From NCBI GenBank assembly GCA_033558025.1, contig JAUCEF010000042.1, positions 1-28,931 on the forward strand: a DNA stretch of 28,931 nucleotides, written 5' to 3'. The notes beneath the pieces were generated by a model. That model was not told the origin of the DNA. It worked only from the letters and a program-made list of their open reading frames with translations, and made no database searches. Made by a program: the position numbers and the translations under genes. Positions 8,242 to 16,578 of this stretch are shown here, piece after piece; positions within the stretch are counted from its first letter, which is position 1, and each line of letters begins with the position of its first letter. This DNA is from Phytophthora sp. 'mugwort' (lineage: Eukaryota; Oomycota; Peronosporomycetes; Peronosporales; Peronosporaceae).

Positions 8242-9218
8242 TATACACAATTTTAAAATTTTTAATTTTCATATTACCTTTATTAATTGCTGTGGCTTAT
8301 TTTACTTTAGTTGAACGTAAAATATTAGCTTCTATTCAAAGAAGAAGAGGACCTAATGTTGTAGGTACTTTTGGATTATTACAACCATTAGCTGATGGTC
8401 TTAAATTATTCGTAAAAGAAACAATTTTACCAAGTAATGCTGATGTAATTTTATTTATATTTGCACCTATTTTAGCTTTTTTTTTAAGTCTATTAAGTTG
8501 GACAATAATACCTTTAGGTTTTGGTATGTTTTTTACTGAATTAAATATTGGTATTTTATATTTAATAGCAATTTCATCTTTAGGTGTATACGGTGTTATT
8601 ATAGGTGGTTGGTCAAGTAATTCTAAATATTCGTTTTTAGGGGCTTTAAGATCAACAGCACAAATGATTTCATATGAATTAACTATTGGGTTTTCAATTC
8701 TTTCAGTAATTGTTTGTGCAAAATCTTTAAATTTAATTTCTATTATTTGGGCACAAAAAACGGTATGGTATTGTTTTCCTCTTTTTCCTATTTTTATAAT
8801 TTTTTTTATATCTTGTTTAGCAGAAACAAATCGACATCCCTTTGATTTACCTGAAGCTGAAGCTGAATTAGTTTCAGGTTATAATGTAGAATATTCTGCA
8901 ATGGGTTTTGCATTATTTTTTTTAGGTGAATATGCTAATATGTTATTAATGAGTAGTTTAACTACGATTTTATTTTTAGGTGGTTGGTTAGCACCTTTCC
9001 CTTTTAGTATAAATTGTATTAATTTTTTACCCGGATCTTTTTGGTTTAGTATTAAAATTTGTTTTTTTGTTGTTTTATTTGTAGTTGCTCGAGCTATTTT
9101 ACCTCGATATCGTTATGACCAATTAATGCGTTTAGGTTGGAAAGTATTTCTACCTTTTTCATTATCCTGGTTTTTATATACTGCAAGTATTTTAATAAGT
9201 TTTAATTGGTTAATTTAA
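8238..9218 (+). CDS. nad1: NADH dehydrogenase subunit 1 (copy 1)
   Basis: Nad1 is the 326-residue, eight-helix membrane subunit of complex I that forms most of the ubiquinone entry chamber. [18 protein letters not shown] (about residues 26-43) and [20 protein letters not shown] (about residues 201-220), with the acidic loop residues, are family hallmarks. Length is typical. ATG overlaps the TGA of nad11 as ATGA, which suggests coupled translation in the intact copies. nad4L starts two bases after its stop. The encoded protein is identical in all four copies seen. Confidence 0.97.
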   Translation: MIYTILKFLIFILPLLIAVAYFTLVERKILASIQRRRGPNVVGTFGLLQPLADGLKLFVKETILPSNADVILFIFAPILAFFLSLLSWTIIPLGFGMFFTELNIGILYLIAISSLGVYGVIIGGWSSNSKYSFLGALRSTAQMISYELTIGFSILSVIVCAKSLNLISIIWAQKTVWYCFPLFPIFIIFFISCLAETNRHPFDLPEAEAELVSGYNVEYSAMGFALFFLGEYANMLLMSSLTTILFLGGWLAPFPFSINCINFLPGSFWFSIKICFFVVLFVVARAILPRYRYDQLMRLGWKVFLPFSLSWFLYTASILISFNWLI

Positions 9219-9220
9219 TT

Positions 9221-9523
9221 ATGAATATTTTAAATCATTTTATTTTTACTTTTTTTTTATTCTGTCTTGGATTATTTGGTATAATTTTAAATAGACAGAA
9301 TATTATTATTATTTTAATGTCTATTGAATTATTATTATTATCAATTAATTTAAATTTTATTTATTTTGCAGTTTTAATTGATGATATAATAGGACAAGTT
9401 TTTTCTTTATTAATTTTAACAGTAGCTGCAGCAGAATCAGCTATTGGATTAGCTATTATGATTATTTTCTTTAAATTATATGGAGATATTTCAATTTATA
9501 AAATAAATTTATTATCATTATAA
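9221..9523 (+). CDS. nad4L: NADH dehydrogenase subunit 4L (copy 1)
   Basis: The 100-residue, three-helix protein is Nad4L (NuoK). MSIELLLLSINLNF and the Glu-bearing AAAESAIGLAIMI segment are typical, including the conserved membrane Glu residues. The ATG at 9221 is chosen over an upstream TTG because it gives normal length and starts just after nad1. The last codons and the stop lie inside a 16-bp hairpin (9500-9535), and the final 59 bases belong to the first 67-bp tandem unit. Confidence 0.95.
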   Translation: MNILNHFIFTFFLFCLGLFGIILNRQNIIIILMSIELLLLSINLNFIYFAVLIDDIIGQVFSLLILTVAAAESAIGLAIMIIFFKLYGDISIYKINLLSL

Positions 9524-9633
9524 TAAATTTATTTTCTTTAAATTATATGGAGATATTTCAATTTATAAAATAAATTTATTATCATTATAATAAATTTATT
9601 TTCTTTAAATTATATGGAGATATTTCAATTTAT
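9465..9633. repeat. 67-bp tandem repeats at the nad4L end, turn A
   Basis: A 67-bp unit that starts at TTTTCTTTAAATTATATGG begins at 9465, 9532 and 9599. The first unit contains the last part of nad4L and its stop; the second repeats this without a gene in front. The third runs into the inverted arm at 9634. The second nad4L turn in this window has one unit fewer (starts at 23480 and 23547). Variable short repeats beside a terminal turn resemble telomeric arrays of linear mtDNAs. Confidence 0.95.
9500..9535. repeat. Perfect 16-bp hairpin at the nad4L stop (CATT loop)
   Basis: AAAATAAATTTATTAT at 9500-9515 is the reverse complement of 9520-9535; the loop is CATT. It repeats in the second tandem unit at 9567-9602. 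The nad4L stop codon lies within it. The same hairpin, with its loop inverted, is where the orientation of the whole region changes. Confidence 0.95.
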
Positions 9634-9669
9634 AAAATAAATTTATTATAATGATAATAAATTTATTTT
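9634..9669. repeat. Hairpin with inverted loop: palindrome turn A
   Basis: The same 16-base arms (9634-9649 and 9654-9669) now enclose AATG, the reverse complement of CATT. Everything to the right is the reverse complement of the left arm. Because the arms are identical in both orientations, the crossover can be placed anywhere inside them, as expected for exchange between the two arms of the hairpin or for foldback at it. Confidence 0.95.
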
Positions 9670-9948
9670 ATAAATTGAAATATCTCCATATAATTTAAAG
9701 AAAATAATCATAATAGCTAATCCAATAGCTGATTCTGCTGCAGCTACTGTTAAAATTAATAAAGAAAAAACTTGTCCTATTATATCATCAATTAAAACTG
9801 CAAAATAAATAAAATTTAAATTAATTGATAATAATAATAATTCAATAGACATTAAAATAATAATAATATTCTGTCTATTTAAAATTATACCAAATAATCC
9901 AAGACAGAATAAAAAAAAAGTAAAAATAAAATGATTTAAAATATTCAT
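9646..9948 (-). CDS. nad4L: NADH dehydrogenase subunit 4L (copy 2)
   Basis: This is the mirror copy of the 100-residue Nad4L at 9221-9523, with the identical protein. Its stop sits in the inverted-loop hairpin. After the stop the sequence enters the tandem-repeat array read backwards. It starts two bases after nad1 on the same strand. Confidence 0.95.
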   Translation of the reverse strand: MNILNHFIFTFFLFCLGLFGIILNRQNIIIILMSIELLLLSINLNFIYFAVLIDDIIGQVFSLLILTVAAAESAIGLAIMIIFFKLYGDISIYKINLLSL

Positions 9949-9950
9949 AA

Positions 9951-10931
9951 TTAAATTAACCAATTAAAACTTATTAAAATACTTGCAGTATATAAAAACC
10001 AGGATAATGAAAAAGGTAGAAATACTTTCCAACCTAAACGCATTAATTGGTCATAACGATATCGAGGTAAAATAGCTCGAGCAACTACAAATAAAACAAC
10101 AAAAAAACAAATTTTAATACTAAACCAAAAAGATCCGGGTAAAAAATTAATACAATTTATACTAAAAGGGAAAGGTGCTAACCAACCACCTAAAAATAAA
10201 ATCGTAGTTAAACTACTCATTAATAACATATTAGCATATTCACCTAAAAAAAATAATGCAAAACCCATTGCAGAATATTCTACATTATAACCTGAAACTA
10301 ATTCAGCTTCAGCTTCAGGTAAATCAAAGGGATGTCGATTTGTTTCTGCTAAACAAGATATAAAAAAAATTATAAAAATAGGAAAAAGAGGAAAACAATA
10401 CCATACCGTTTTTTGTGCCCAAATAATAGAAATTAAATTTAAAGATTTTGCACAAACAATTACTGAAAGAATTGAAAACCCAATAGTTAATTCATATGAA
10501 ATCATTTGTGCTGTTGATCTTAAAGCCCCTAAAAACGAATATTTAGAATTACTTGACCAACCACCTATAATAACACCGTATACACCTAAAGATGAAATTG
10601 CTATTAAATATAAAATACCAATATTTAATTCAGTAAAAAACATACCAAAACCTAAAGGTATTATTGTCCAACTTAATAGACTTAAAAAAAAAGCTAAAAT
10701 AGGTGCAAATATAAATAAAATTACATCAGCATTACTTGGTAAAATTGTTTCTTTTACGAATAATTTAAGACCATCAGCTAATGGTTGTAATAATCCAAAA
10801 GTACCTACAACATTAGGTCCTCTTCTTCTTTGAATAGAAGCTAATATTTTACGTTCAACTAAAGTAAAATAAGCCACAGCAATTAATAAAGGTAATATGA
10901 AAATTAAAAATTTTAAAATTGTGTATATCAT
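9951..10931 (-). CDS. nad1: NADH dehydrogenase subunit 1 (copy 2)
   Basis: An identical 326-residue Nad1 with the quinone-chamber loop [16 protein letters not shown] intact. It overlaps the nad11 stop by four bases as in the other copies. The frame is undamaged although the neighbouring nad11 in this copy is not. Confidence 0.97.
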   Translation of the reverse strand: MIYTILKFLIFILPLLIAVAYFTLVERKILASIQRRRGPNVVGTFGLLQPLADGLKLFVKETILPSNADVILFIFAPILAFFLSLLSWTIIPLGFGMFFTELNIGILYLIAISSLGVYGVIIGGWSSNSKYSFLGALRSTAQMISYELTIGFSILSVIVCAKSLNLISIIWAQKTVWYCFPLFPIFIIFFISCLAETNRHPFDLPEAEAELVSGYNVEYSAMGFALFFLGEYANMLLMSSLTTILFLGGWLAPFPFSINCINFLPGSFWFSIKICFFVVLFVVARAILPRYRYDQLMRLGWKVFLPFSLSWFLYTASILISFNWLI

Positions 10932-12934
10932 AATAATTTTGATTGATTTTTGAAAATTTTATTAGAATTAATCAATATTTTTGAATATTGTTCTAATATA
11001 TTTGTATAATAATTATTTTTAATTAATGAATCTAAAAAATTAATATTAATTTTTAAAAATTTTTTATTAAAACTAAAATTATAAATAATTTTTATTTTTT
11101 TTTTTAATAAATAAGGTAAAATATCTTTAATTTTTAAAAAAGCTTCTGATTTAGATTGATTTTTATTTAATAAAAATTTATAAAGATTTCTATAAATTAT
11201 AGAATCTTTACGTTGTTCTATATTTACATTTAAAATTTGTTCATTTTTTTGAATAAAACCTTCTAAATTAATATACATTCCATTTTTTTCTAAAAAAGTT
11301 AATCCAGGTAAAATTAGATTTGAATTTTGAGCATCTTTAGTAAAATGATGTCCTTGATAAATAACAAAACTATTTTTAGTTATTTTTAATTTATTTTGTA
11401 AATTTGTATTAAATAAATAATATAATTTTGAATTATTTAACATATTTAATGATTTTGGAAAAGTAATTTCAAAAAAATTAATTAAAGAAGTTTGAAAATT
11501 AAAGAAATTAATATTATGGTTAATAAATGATAAATTTTTTAATTTTGATAATAAAAAAAAAACCATTTTTTTGATTTAAAATATTACTACCTATAATAAT
11601 TAAAGGTTTTTTTGCTTTTTTTAATTGTTTACAAAATACATGTTTTCCTAAAATAATATTTATTAAAGTTTTAAAAGTTAATCCTAAATGTTTTACTGGA
11701 TAAGTAAAATTAATTTTATTACCGATATATGCTATTTTAAAATTTCCTTTTTTTAAACGATTAATTAAATGAATATTTAAAATAGAACCTTCTTGACGAA
11801 TATCACTACCAATTATTAAACAAACATCAGATTCTTCAATAGATTTTAAAGTATTATTAAATAAAAAATTTGAAGCTAAATCAGAATTTATCTTAATTTG
11901 TCGATTTTTTAAAAATTGTTCATAATTTACATTTGAAATTCCTAATTTATTTAAATTTTTTTTTAATAAAAAAAGAGATTCTAAATCAGTTAAATCACCA
12001 ATAATACTTTTAGCATTAAAACTATCTGTAATTATCAATTTTTTATTAATAATATTTAGAGCATCTAACCAAGAAATCCTATGAAAATTGTTTTGATTAT
12101 CTTTTAATAATGGATATTTTAATCGTTGATATTTTAAACTATCAAAAAAATATCTTGTTTTATCTGATATCCATTCTTTATTAATATTAAAATTAGTTTT
12201 AGGTAAAATACGTATAATTTCATTATTAAAAATATCAATTTTAATATTTGAACCAATACTATCTAAAATAGCAATACCCTCTTTTTTTTTAATTCCCAAG
12301 AACGTGCTTTAAAAGTATAGGGTTTAGAAGTTAATGCACCAACAGGACATAAATCTACTAAATTACCAGAAAATTCGGATTTAAAAATATTTGAAGAATA
12401 AAAATTAATTTCAGTTTTATTACCACGACCTGTTGTACCTAAACCGTCAATTCCACAAATTTCATTAGCAAAACGTACACAACGTGTACAATGAATACAT
12501 CTTGTCATAATTGTTTTAATAAAAGGACCACAATATTTATCTTCAACGCCACGTTTTTTAAAAAAAAAACGACTACGATCCGATCCAAAAATCATTGTTT
12601 GATCTTGTAAATCACATTCTGACGCTTGATCACAAATAGGACAATCTAATGGATGATTTATTAAAAGAAATTCTAATACACTTTCACGTGCTTTTTGTAC
12701 TAAAGGAGTATTAGTAAATATTTTCATATTTGGTATTAAAGGCATTGCACATGAAGCTACAGGTTTAGGGGAATTTTCGATTTCAACTAAACACATACGA
12801 CAATTACCGGCAATTTGTAAATTCTCTTGAAAACAGAATTTAGGGATTTGAATTTTAAAATTATTACATGCTTGTAAAACTGTTAAATTTTTATTAACTT
12901 TTAATTCGATATTGTTAATATATATATTAATCAT
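10928..12934 (-). CDS. nad11: NADH dehydrogenase subunit 11 (copy 2), two frameshifts
   Basis: The full-length span equals the intact 668-codon gene of copy 3, but two homopolymers differ. The T run at 12282-12290 has nine bases instead of ten, which breaks the frame after about residue 218. The A run at 11553-11562 has ten instead of nine, which shifts it again after about residue 455. The two changes cancel in length but do not restore the middle frame. The first 218 residues, with all three N-terminal Fe-S ligand sets, read correctly. Sequencing error is the likely cause, since copies 1 and 3 are intact at both places. Confidence 0.9.
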
Positions 12935-12983
12935 TTTAATGATAAAAAATTAAATAAAATATAAATTTATTTTCACTAAAAAG

Positions 12984-13005
12984 ATATATTTTATTTAAAA
13001 TATAT
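12984..13005. repeat. Small stem-loop between nad11 and trnL
   Basis: ATATATTTTA and TAAAATATAT form a perfect ten-base stem with loop TT. It sits in the 82-base spacer between the nad11 start and trnL(UAG), and recurs at 20179-20200 and 26931-26952 in the other full copies. It could be a promoter or processing element upstream of nad11; no sequence evidence decides. Confidence 0.4.
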
Positions 13006-13016
13006 TATTATAGTAA

Positions 13017-13099
13017 TATCAAAGAAGGGATTTGAACCCTTAACGCTTTTAAGCTTTACATCCTAAGTGTAACGTGTTTACCAATTTCACCACTTTGAT
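13017..13099 (-). tRNA. trnL(UAG): tRNA-Leu (TAG), copy 2
   Basis: An 83-base class II tRNA. On its own strand the acceptor ATCAAAG pairs with CTTTGAT, discriminator A. The anticodon stem TTACA/TGTAA encloses CTTAGGA, anticodon TAG, with G37 as usual for CUN-reading Leu. A long variable arm is present. Confidence 0.94.
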
Positions 13100-13107
13100 A
13101 ATAAAAA

Positions 13108-13190
13108 TACCTACTATTGGACTTGAACCAATAACCCTAAAAGGGAACAGATTTTAAATCTATCGTGTTTACCAATTTCACCAAGTAGGC
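13108..13190 (-). tRNA. trnL(UAA): tRNA-Leu (TAA), copy 2
   Basis: An 83-base class II tRNA. The acceptor GCCTACT pairs with AGTAGGT with one G-T pair, discriminator A. The anticodon loop TTTAAAA gives TAA. A long variable arm with a CCCTTTTAGGG-like stem is present. It lies eight bases upstream of trnL(UAG) on the same strand. Confidence 0.94.
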
Positions 13191-13208
13191 TAATATTTTT
13201 TTAAATAT

Positions 13209-13952
13209 ATGAAAAAAAAAAAAATAATAACTTATTTACAATTACATTTATTTGAATTAAAATATAATTTTTTTATACTTTTAATCACTTTTTTTTATCT
13301 TTTTATAATTTCATATTATTTTTCTGATCAATTAATATATTTATTAGTTAATAATTTACTTAATAAAAATATGTTAAAATATTTTATTTTTACTAATATT
13401 ACTGAAATTTTTATTACTAATATTTTTATAGCAATTTTCATAACAACTTTTATAACAATTCAATTAAGTTTTTTATTATTTTGGTTTTTTTTATCAAAAG
13501 GTTTATATAAATTTGAAAATTTTATTTTTATAAAATTTTATATTTTTTTTATAATTTTTAATTTTTTTATAATAAAATTTATTTTTACTAATATTATTCC
13601 ACATATTTGGGATTTTTTATTAAATTTAAATTTTTCAAATTTATATCTTTTAACAATTTATTTTGAACCAAAAATTGATAATTATTTTGATTTTATTTTT
13701 TCTTCTTTTATTTATATATTTATAATATTTATTTATTTTTTTTCTTTATTTTTTTTTATATCAAATAATATTTTAAAAATTAAAATAATTATTAATTTAA
13801 GAAAATTCTTTTATTTAAAAATAATATTATTGAGTGCTTTAATTACACCACCAGATATATTTAATTTTATATTAATTTATTTTATCTTTTTTTTTTTTTT
13901 TGAAATATTTATTTATATTTCAATATATTTAAATAAATATAAATTAATTTAA
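13209..13952 (+). CDS. tatC: Sec-independent translocase subunit TatC (copy 2)
   Basis: The 247-residue, Phe/Ile-rich polytopic membrane protein is TatC (also called MttB or ymf16), the twin-arginine translocase core kept in many protist mitochondria. Visible family features are the N-terminal YLQLHLFELKYN (bacterial HL-ELR), FIFTNITEIFITNIFIA (the FT-T-E-F motif) at about residues 59-75, and the C-terminal LSALITPPDIFNFIL with the ALITPPD motif at about residues 214-228. Roughly six membrane segments can be drawn. Its stop overlaps the rpl31 3' end by nine bases, convergently. It is transcribed opposite to nad11 and the trnL pair. Confidence 0.92.
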   Translation: MKKKKIITYLQLHLFELKYNFFILLITFFYLFIISYYFSDQLIYLLVNNLLNKNMLKYFIFTNITEIFITNIFIAIFITTFITIQLSFLLFWFFLSKGLYKFENFIFIKFYIFFIIFNFFIIKFIFTNIIPHIWDFLLNLNFSNLYLLTIYFEPKIDNYFDFIFSSFIYIFIIFIYFFSLFFFISNNILKIKIIINLRKFFYLKIILLSALITPPDIFNFILIYFIFFFFFEIFIYISIYLNKYKLI

Positions 13953-14147
13953 TTTATTTTTTTTTATAAAATTTAATTTACTTTTATTTAAATTGATATT
14001 TGTATTTGTAATAATATCTGTTTCTTTAAAAATTCTTAAATTTAATTGATAATTTTTTAAATACTTAATAGATGTTATTTTTAAAGAAGATCCATTTGTT
14101 AAAATAATTTTATTTTTATAGGTAAAAAATTTTTTATTTTTATTCAT
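13944..14147 (-). CDS. rpl31: Probable ribosomal protein L31 (copy 2)
   Basis: A 67-residue Lys/Asn-rich basic protein. ILTNGSSLKITSIKY (about residues 14-28), followed by an FKETDIITNTN tail, resembles the DGSS-I---S and D--NH elements of mitochondrial L31 of stramenopiles. Size fits. The ATG at 14147 is chosen because an upstream non-ATG start would read into trnC. It is identical in all three copies seen, so it is a conserved frame, at least within this molecule. The family call is tentative; it could be another short ribosomal or unique protein. Confidence 0.5.
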   Translation of the reverse strand: MNKNKKFFTYKNKIILTNGSSLKITSIKYLKNYQLNLRIFKETDIITNTNINLNKSKLNFIKKNKLN

Positions 14148-14164
14148 ATAATATAATTTATTTT

Positions 14165-14235
14165 GGCTAGATAACATAAAGGTAATGTAAAGGACTGCAA
14201 ATCCTTTAATGACGGTTCGAATCCGTCTCTAGCTT
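14165..14235 (+). tRNA. trnC: tRNA-Cys (GCA), copy 2
   Basis: The 71-base cloverleaf has acceptor GGCTAGA/TCTAGCT with a terminal G-T pair and discriminator T. The anticodon stem AAGGA/TCCTT encloses CTGCAAA, anticodon GCA. The T arm is GACGG-TTCGAAT-CCGTC. It lies back to back with trnS on the opposite strand, four bases apart. Confidence 0.94.
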
Positions 14236-14239
14236 TTAA

Positions 14240-14324
14240 AGGATAGAGTGGGATTTGAACCCACGGTATTATTACATACTTCAGTTTTCAAGACTGACAC
14301 CTTAAACCACTCGATCACCTATCC
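14240..14324 (-). tRNA. trnS(UGA): tRNA-Ser (TGA), copy 2
   Basis: An 85-base class II tRNA. The acceptor GGATAGG pairs with TCTATCC with one G-T pair. The anticodon stem TCAGT/ACTGA encloses CTTGAAA, anticodon TGA. The long variable arm is typical for Ser, and the T arm is GTGGG-TTCAAAT-CCCAC. It lies nine bases downstream of rps11 on the same strand. Confidence 0.94.
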
Positions 14325-14333
14325 ATATTAAAA

Positions 14334-14747
14334 TTAACGTCTTTTTTGTTTTTTTAATCTACAACCATTAAAAGGTTTTGTTGTTTTATCTAAAATATAT
14401 TTTATTTTAATTTTTTTATTTTTTATATTTTTTAAAACATTATATCGACCTAAACCAGTACCATGTAAATAAATTTTTAATTTTTTTATTTTTTTTAATT
14501 GAAGATATTTATTAATTTTATATACAATTAATTGAACATTATATGGTGTATTTTTTTTAAAACGTGTTTTTTTTAATGATTTTGTAGACCATTGTTTTAA
14601 AAGATTTCCTTTATAAGTTGTTAAACTTATAATAGTATTTTTTAAATTTGCTGTAATATGTAAATTTGTTAAAATTAAAGGATTTTTTTTTTTTAAATTT
14701 ATTTTTTTTTTAAATTTATTTTTAAAATTATATTTATTTTTATTCAT
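14334..14747 (-). CDS. rps11: Ribosomal protein S11 (copy 2)
   Basis: The 137-residue basic protein is S11 of the small-subunit platform. ILTNLHITANLKNTIISLT (about residues 25-43) matches the S11 HI-A-FNNTI-T-T signature. GTGLGRYNVLKNI matches the G-G-GR---L-A region. DKTTKPFNGCRLKKQKRR at the C-terminus is the D-T--PHNGCRP-KKRR tail. An extra Lys/Asn-rich N-terminus precedes the domain. It follows rps13 by 12 bases on the same strand, the ancestral alpha-operon order. Confidence 0.95.
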   Translation of the reverse strand: MNKNKYNFKNKFKKKINLKKKNPLILTNLHITANLKNTIISLTTYKGNLLKQWSTKSLKKTRFKKNTPYNVQLIVYKINKYLQLKKIKKLKIYLHGTGLGRYNVLKNIKNKKIKIKYILDKTTKPFNGCRLKKQKRR

Positions 14748-14759
14748 AGAATAATAACT

Positions 14760-15173
14760 TTATCTTTTTTTTTTTTTTTGACTTTTAAATGGTCGTTTAT
14801 TACGTGAAATACGTTTTTGAATAAAAATTTTTTTTAATTTTTTAGATGTTTTTGAATTTGTATGAGTACGTTGTCCTCTAACAGGTAATCCCTGACTTTG
14901 TCTAATTCCACGATTACTTTTAATTTCTACTAATTCATTTAATCTTTCAGTTTTAATTTTTTTTAAAAGTTGTTCAACTTTTAAATTTTTATTAATATAA
15001 TTAACCAGTCGGTTTACATGGTTGTTTTTAAGTTTATTAAGGGTGATTTGAGGATTAATTCCTATATTTTTACAAATTTTCTTGGATTGAAATTCATTAA
15101 TACCATATAATATAGTTAATGAATATAAAATACTTTTTGAATCTGAAATTGTTTTATTAAAAATATATAACAT
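14760..15173 (-). CDS. rps13: Ribosomal protein S13 (copy 2)
   Basis: The 137-residue product is S13, which contacts the initiator tRNA and bridges the subunits. LTILYGINEFQSKKICKNIGI (from about residue 20) carries the L--IYGIG---A--I helix-hairpin-helix element. EIKSNRGIRQSQGLPVRGQR and THTNSKTSKKLKK form the C-terminal RG-RH--GLPVRGQRT-TNART signature. Length is close to bacterial S13, with a Lys-rich tail. It is divergent from rpl2 across a 28-base gap. Confidence 0.96.
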   Translation of the reverse strand: MLYIFNKTISDSKSILYSLTILYGINEFQSKKICKNIGINPQITLNKLKNNHVNRLVNYINKNLKVEQLLKKIKTERLNELVEIKSNRGIRQSQGLPVRGQRTHTNSKTSKKLKKIFIQKRISRNKRPFKSQKKKKR

Positions 15174-15201
15174 AATAGATTTTATCTATATACCATATAA
15201 A
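15174..15201. promoter_or_regulatory. Divergent rps13/rpl2 spacer, possible bidirectional promoter
   Basis: Only 28 bases separate the two divergent ATGs. The spacer contains ATAGATTTTATCTAT, a short inverted repeat with five-base arms. Both ribosomal protein runs would have to be started from here or from further away. The promoter role is inferred from layout alone. The same spacer occurs mirrored at 17983-18010. Confidence 0.3.
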
Positions 15202-16008
15202 ATGATAGAAAAAAAAATAAAACCTATAACACCATCACAACGTCAAACATTTTTATTAAAAAAAGATAATTTAACTAAAATTTTTAAAATTAAATCTTTA
15301 ACAAAAGGTTTTCAACGTGCTAATGGTAAAAATAATCAAGGTAAAATAACTATAAAACATCGCGGTGGTGGACATAAACGTTTATATAGAATAATTGATT
15401 TTAATAGATCTAAAAATATTGAAGGTTATATTATTAAAATTTTATATGATCCTAATCGTTCCGCAAATATCGCTTATATTAAAAACAATTCTAAATCTTA
15501 TTTAATTTTAGCACCGGAAGGTTTAAAAATTAATCAATATATAAAAAGTTCACCTAATGCTGAATTAAAAGTAGGTAATGCTTTACCATTACAAAATATA
15601 CCAATTGGTAGTTTAATTCATAATATTAGTTTATATCCAAAATCTAGAGGAAAATTAATAAGAAGTGCTGGAACATCTGCACAATTAATTCAAAAAATTG
15701 ATAATAAATACGCTCGAATTCGTTTAAATTCTGGTGAATTAAAATTAATTTTATTAACTTGTTATGCAACATTAGGTGTTGTATCTAATATTAATCATAA
15801 AAAAATTAAATTAGGTAAAGCTGGGCGTTCACGTTGGTTAAATAGACGACCTTCTGTACGTGGTGTAGCAAAAAATCCTGTCGATCATCCACATGGTGGT
15901 GGTGAGGGTAAAACAAGTGGAGGGCGACCTTCTGTAACACCACAAGGTAAAATAACTAAAGGAAAGCCTACACGTAAAAAAACAAAAAAAAAATTAATTA
16001 TTAAATAA
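15202..16008 (+). CDS. rpl2: Ribosomal protein L2 (copy 2)
   Basis: The 268-residue protein is L2 of the peptidyl-transferase region, close to the bacterial length of about 273. Typical parts in order are KGFQRANGKNNQGKITIKHRG (split by family as the N-terminal GRN--GRIT-RH-GGG) at about residues 35-55, then the KHRGGGHKR repeat. The KAGRSRWLNRRPSVRGVA block follows, then NPVDHPHGGGEGKTSGGRPS with the conserved His-Pro-His-Gly near residues 228-247. The C-terminus is Lys-rich. rps19 follows three bases after the stop, and rps3 follows that, the ancestral S10-operon order. Confidence 0.98.
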   Translation: MIEKKIKPITPSQRQTFLLKKDNLTKIFKIKSLTKGFQRANGKNNQGKITIKHRGGGHKRLYRIIDFNRSKNIEGYIIKILYDPNRSANIAYIKNNSKSYLILAPEGLKINQYIKSSPNAELKVGNALPLQNIPIGSLIHNISLYPKSRGKLIRSAGTSAQLIQKIDNKYARIRLNSGELKLILLTCYATLGVVSNINHKKIKLGKAGRSRWLNRRPSVRGVAKNPVDHPHGGGEGKTSGGRPSVTPQGKITKGKPTRKKTKKKLIIK

Positions 16009-16011
16009 ATT

Positions 16012-16248
16012 ATGTCTAGAAGTAAATATAAAGGTCCATTTTTTAAAGTTAATTTATTAAAAAAAAAACAATGGATAAAAATAACTAATAAAAATTTAAC
16101 AATATTACCTGAATATAGTAATCATTCTGTAAGTATTTATAATGGTAAAATATTTATTAATTTGGAAATAAATGATAAAATGATTGGTTTTAAATTTGGT
16201 GAATTTATTAATACACGAAAAAAACATATATATAAAAAAAAAAAATAA
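16012..16248 (+). CDS. rps19: Ribosomal protein S19 (copy 2)
   Basis: The 78-residue protein is S19, of the small-subunit head. It begins MSRSKYKGPFF as in the family (SRS-KKGPFV). The C-terminal part has IGFKFGEFINTRKKHIYKKK, matching GHKLGEFAPTR. The central SVSIYNGKIFINLEI corresponds to the VHNGK---PV element. Length is slightly shorter than bacterial S19. It lies between rpl2 (three-base gap) and rps3 (three-base gap). Confidence 0.94.
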   Translation: MSRSKYKGPFFKVNLLKKKQWIKITNKNLTILPEYSNHSVSIYNGKIFINLEINDKMIGFKFGEFINTRKKHIYKKKK

Positions 16249-16251
16249 ATT

Positions 16252-16578
16252 ATGGGTCAAAAAATTATACCAATTAGTTTAAGATTAAATAAAAAAAAAA
16301 ATTGGGATTCCCAATGGATTGTTAATAATAATGAGTATTCTAATTTATTGCATTTTGATTTAGAAATTAAAAAATATTTTCAAAATATTTTTAATTATAA
16401 AAATTTAAAATTAATAGATATAAATATAGTAAAAACATCAAATAATATAAATATATATGTTTATATTCAAAAAAATGCAAAAAAATATTATAAATTATCT
16501 TATAATCAAATTATTAAATATTTAAATATATATTATATTAATAATAATATTAAATTATTTATCAAAAATTCTTTTTAA
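16252..16578 (+). pseudogene. rps3: Ribosomal protein S3, 5' part ending at the palindrome centre (copy 2)
   Basis: The frame starts MGQKIIPISLRL, the typical S3 N-terminus (GQK-NP-G-RLG), and continues through a KH-like IVKTSNNINIYVYIQKN stretch. It ends after 108 codons, three codons beyond residue N105, where the inverted arm ends at 16569. The family is normally well over 200 residues, and the C-terminal domain is missing. The stop is made by the unpaired spacer, so this is a truncated copy. A full gene may exist outside the window. Confidence 0.85.

Larger units (their letters stand above)
6670..9535 (+). repeat. Block copy 1 (partial, forward)
   Basis: From 6670 the sequence matches copy 3 from 20685 onward with no net length change to the end of nad4L. 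It also matches the reverse complement of copy 2 up to 12499. The border is abrupt: TGTATTCATTG is shared, and the base before it differs. Contents are the nad11 C-terminal part, nad1 and nad4L. Together with copy 2 it makes a near-perfect palindrome with arms of about 2.87 kb. Confidence 0.95.
9634..16569 (-). repeat. Block copy 2 (inverted, complete to rps3)
   Basis: The block runs from the nad4L hairpin through nad1, nad11, two trnL, tatC, rpl31, trnC, trnS, rps11, rps13, rpl2 and rps19 to the first part of rps3. It is the mirror image of copy 3 around 16592: gene boundaries sum to 33184 throughout. It differs by two one-base homopolymer changes in nad11 that cancel in length. Confidence 0.95.

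Noticed and set aside
9206..9220. nad4L starting at TTG 9206, overlapping nad1
   Set aside because: The ATG at 9221 gives the typical 100 residues, and the upstream codons lie in nad1.
9465..9669. CRISPR-like array
   Set aside because: The repeats are directly adjacent with no spacers and contain the nad4L end; the region is mitochondrial.
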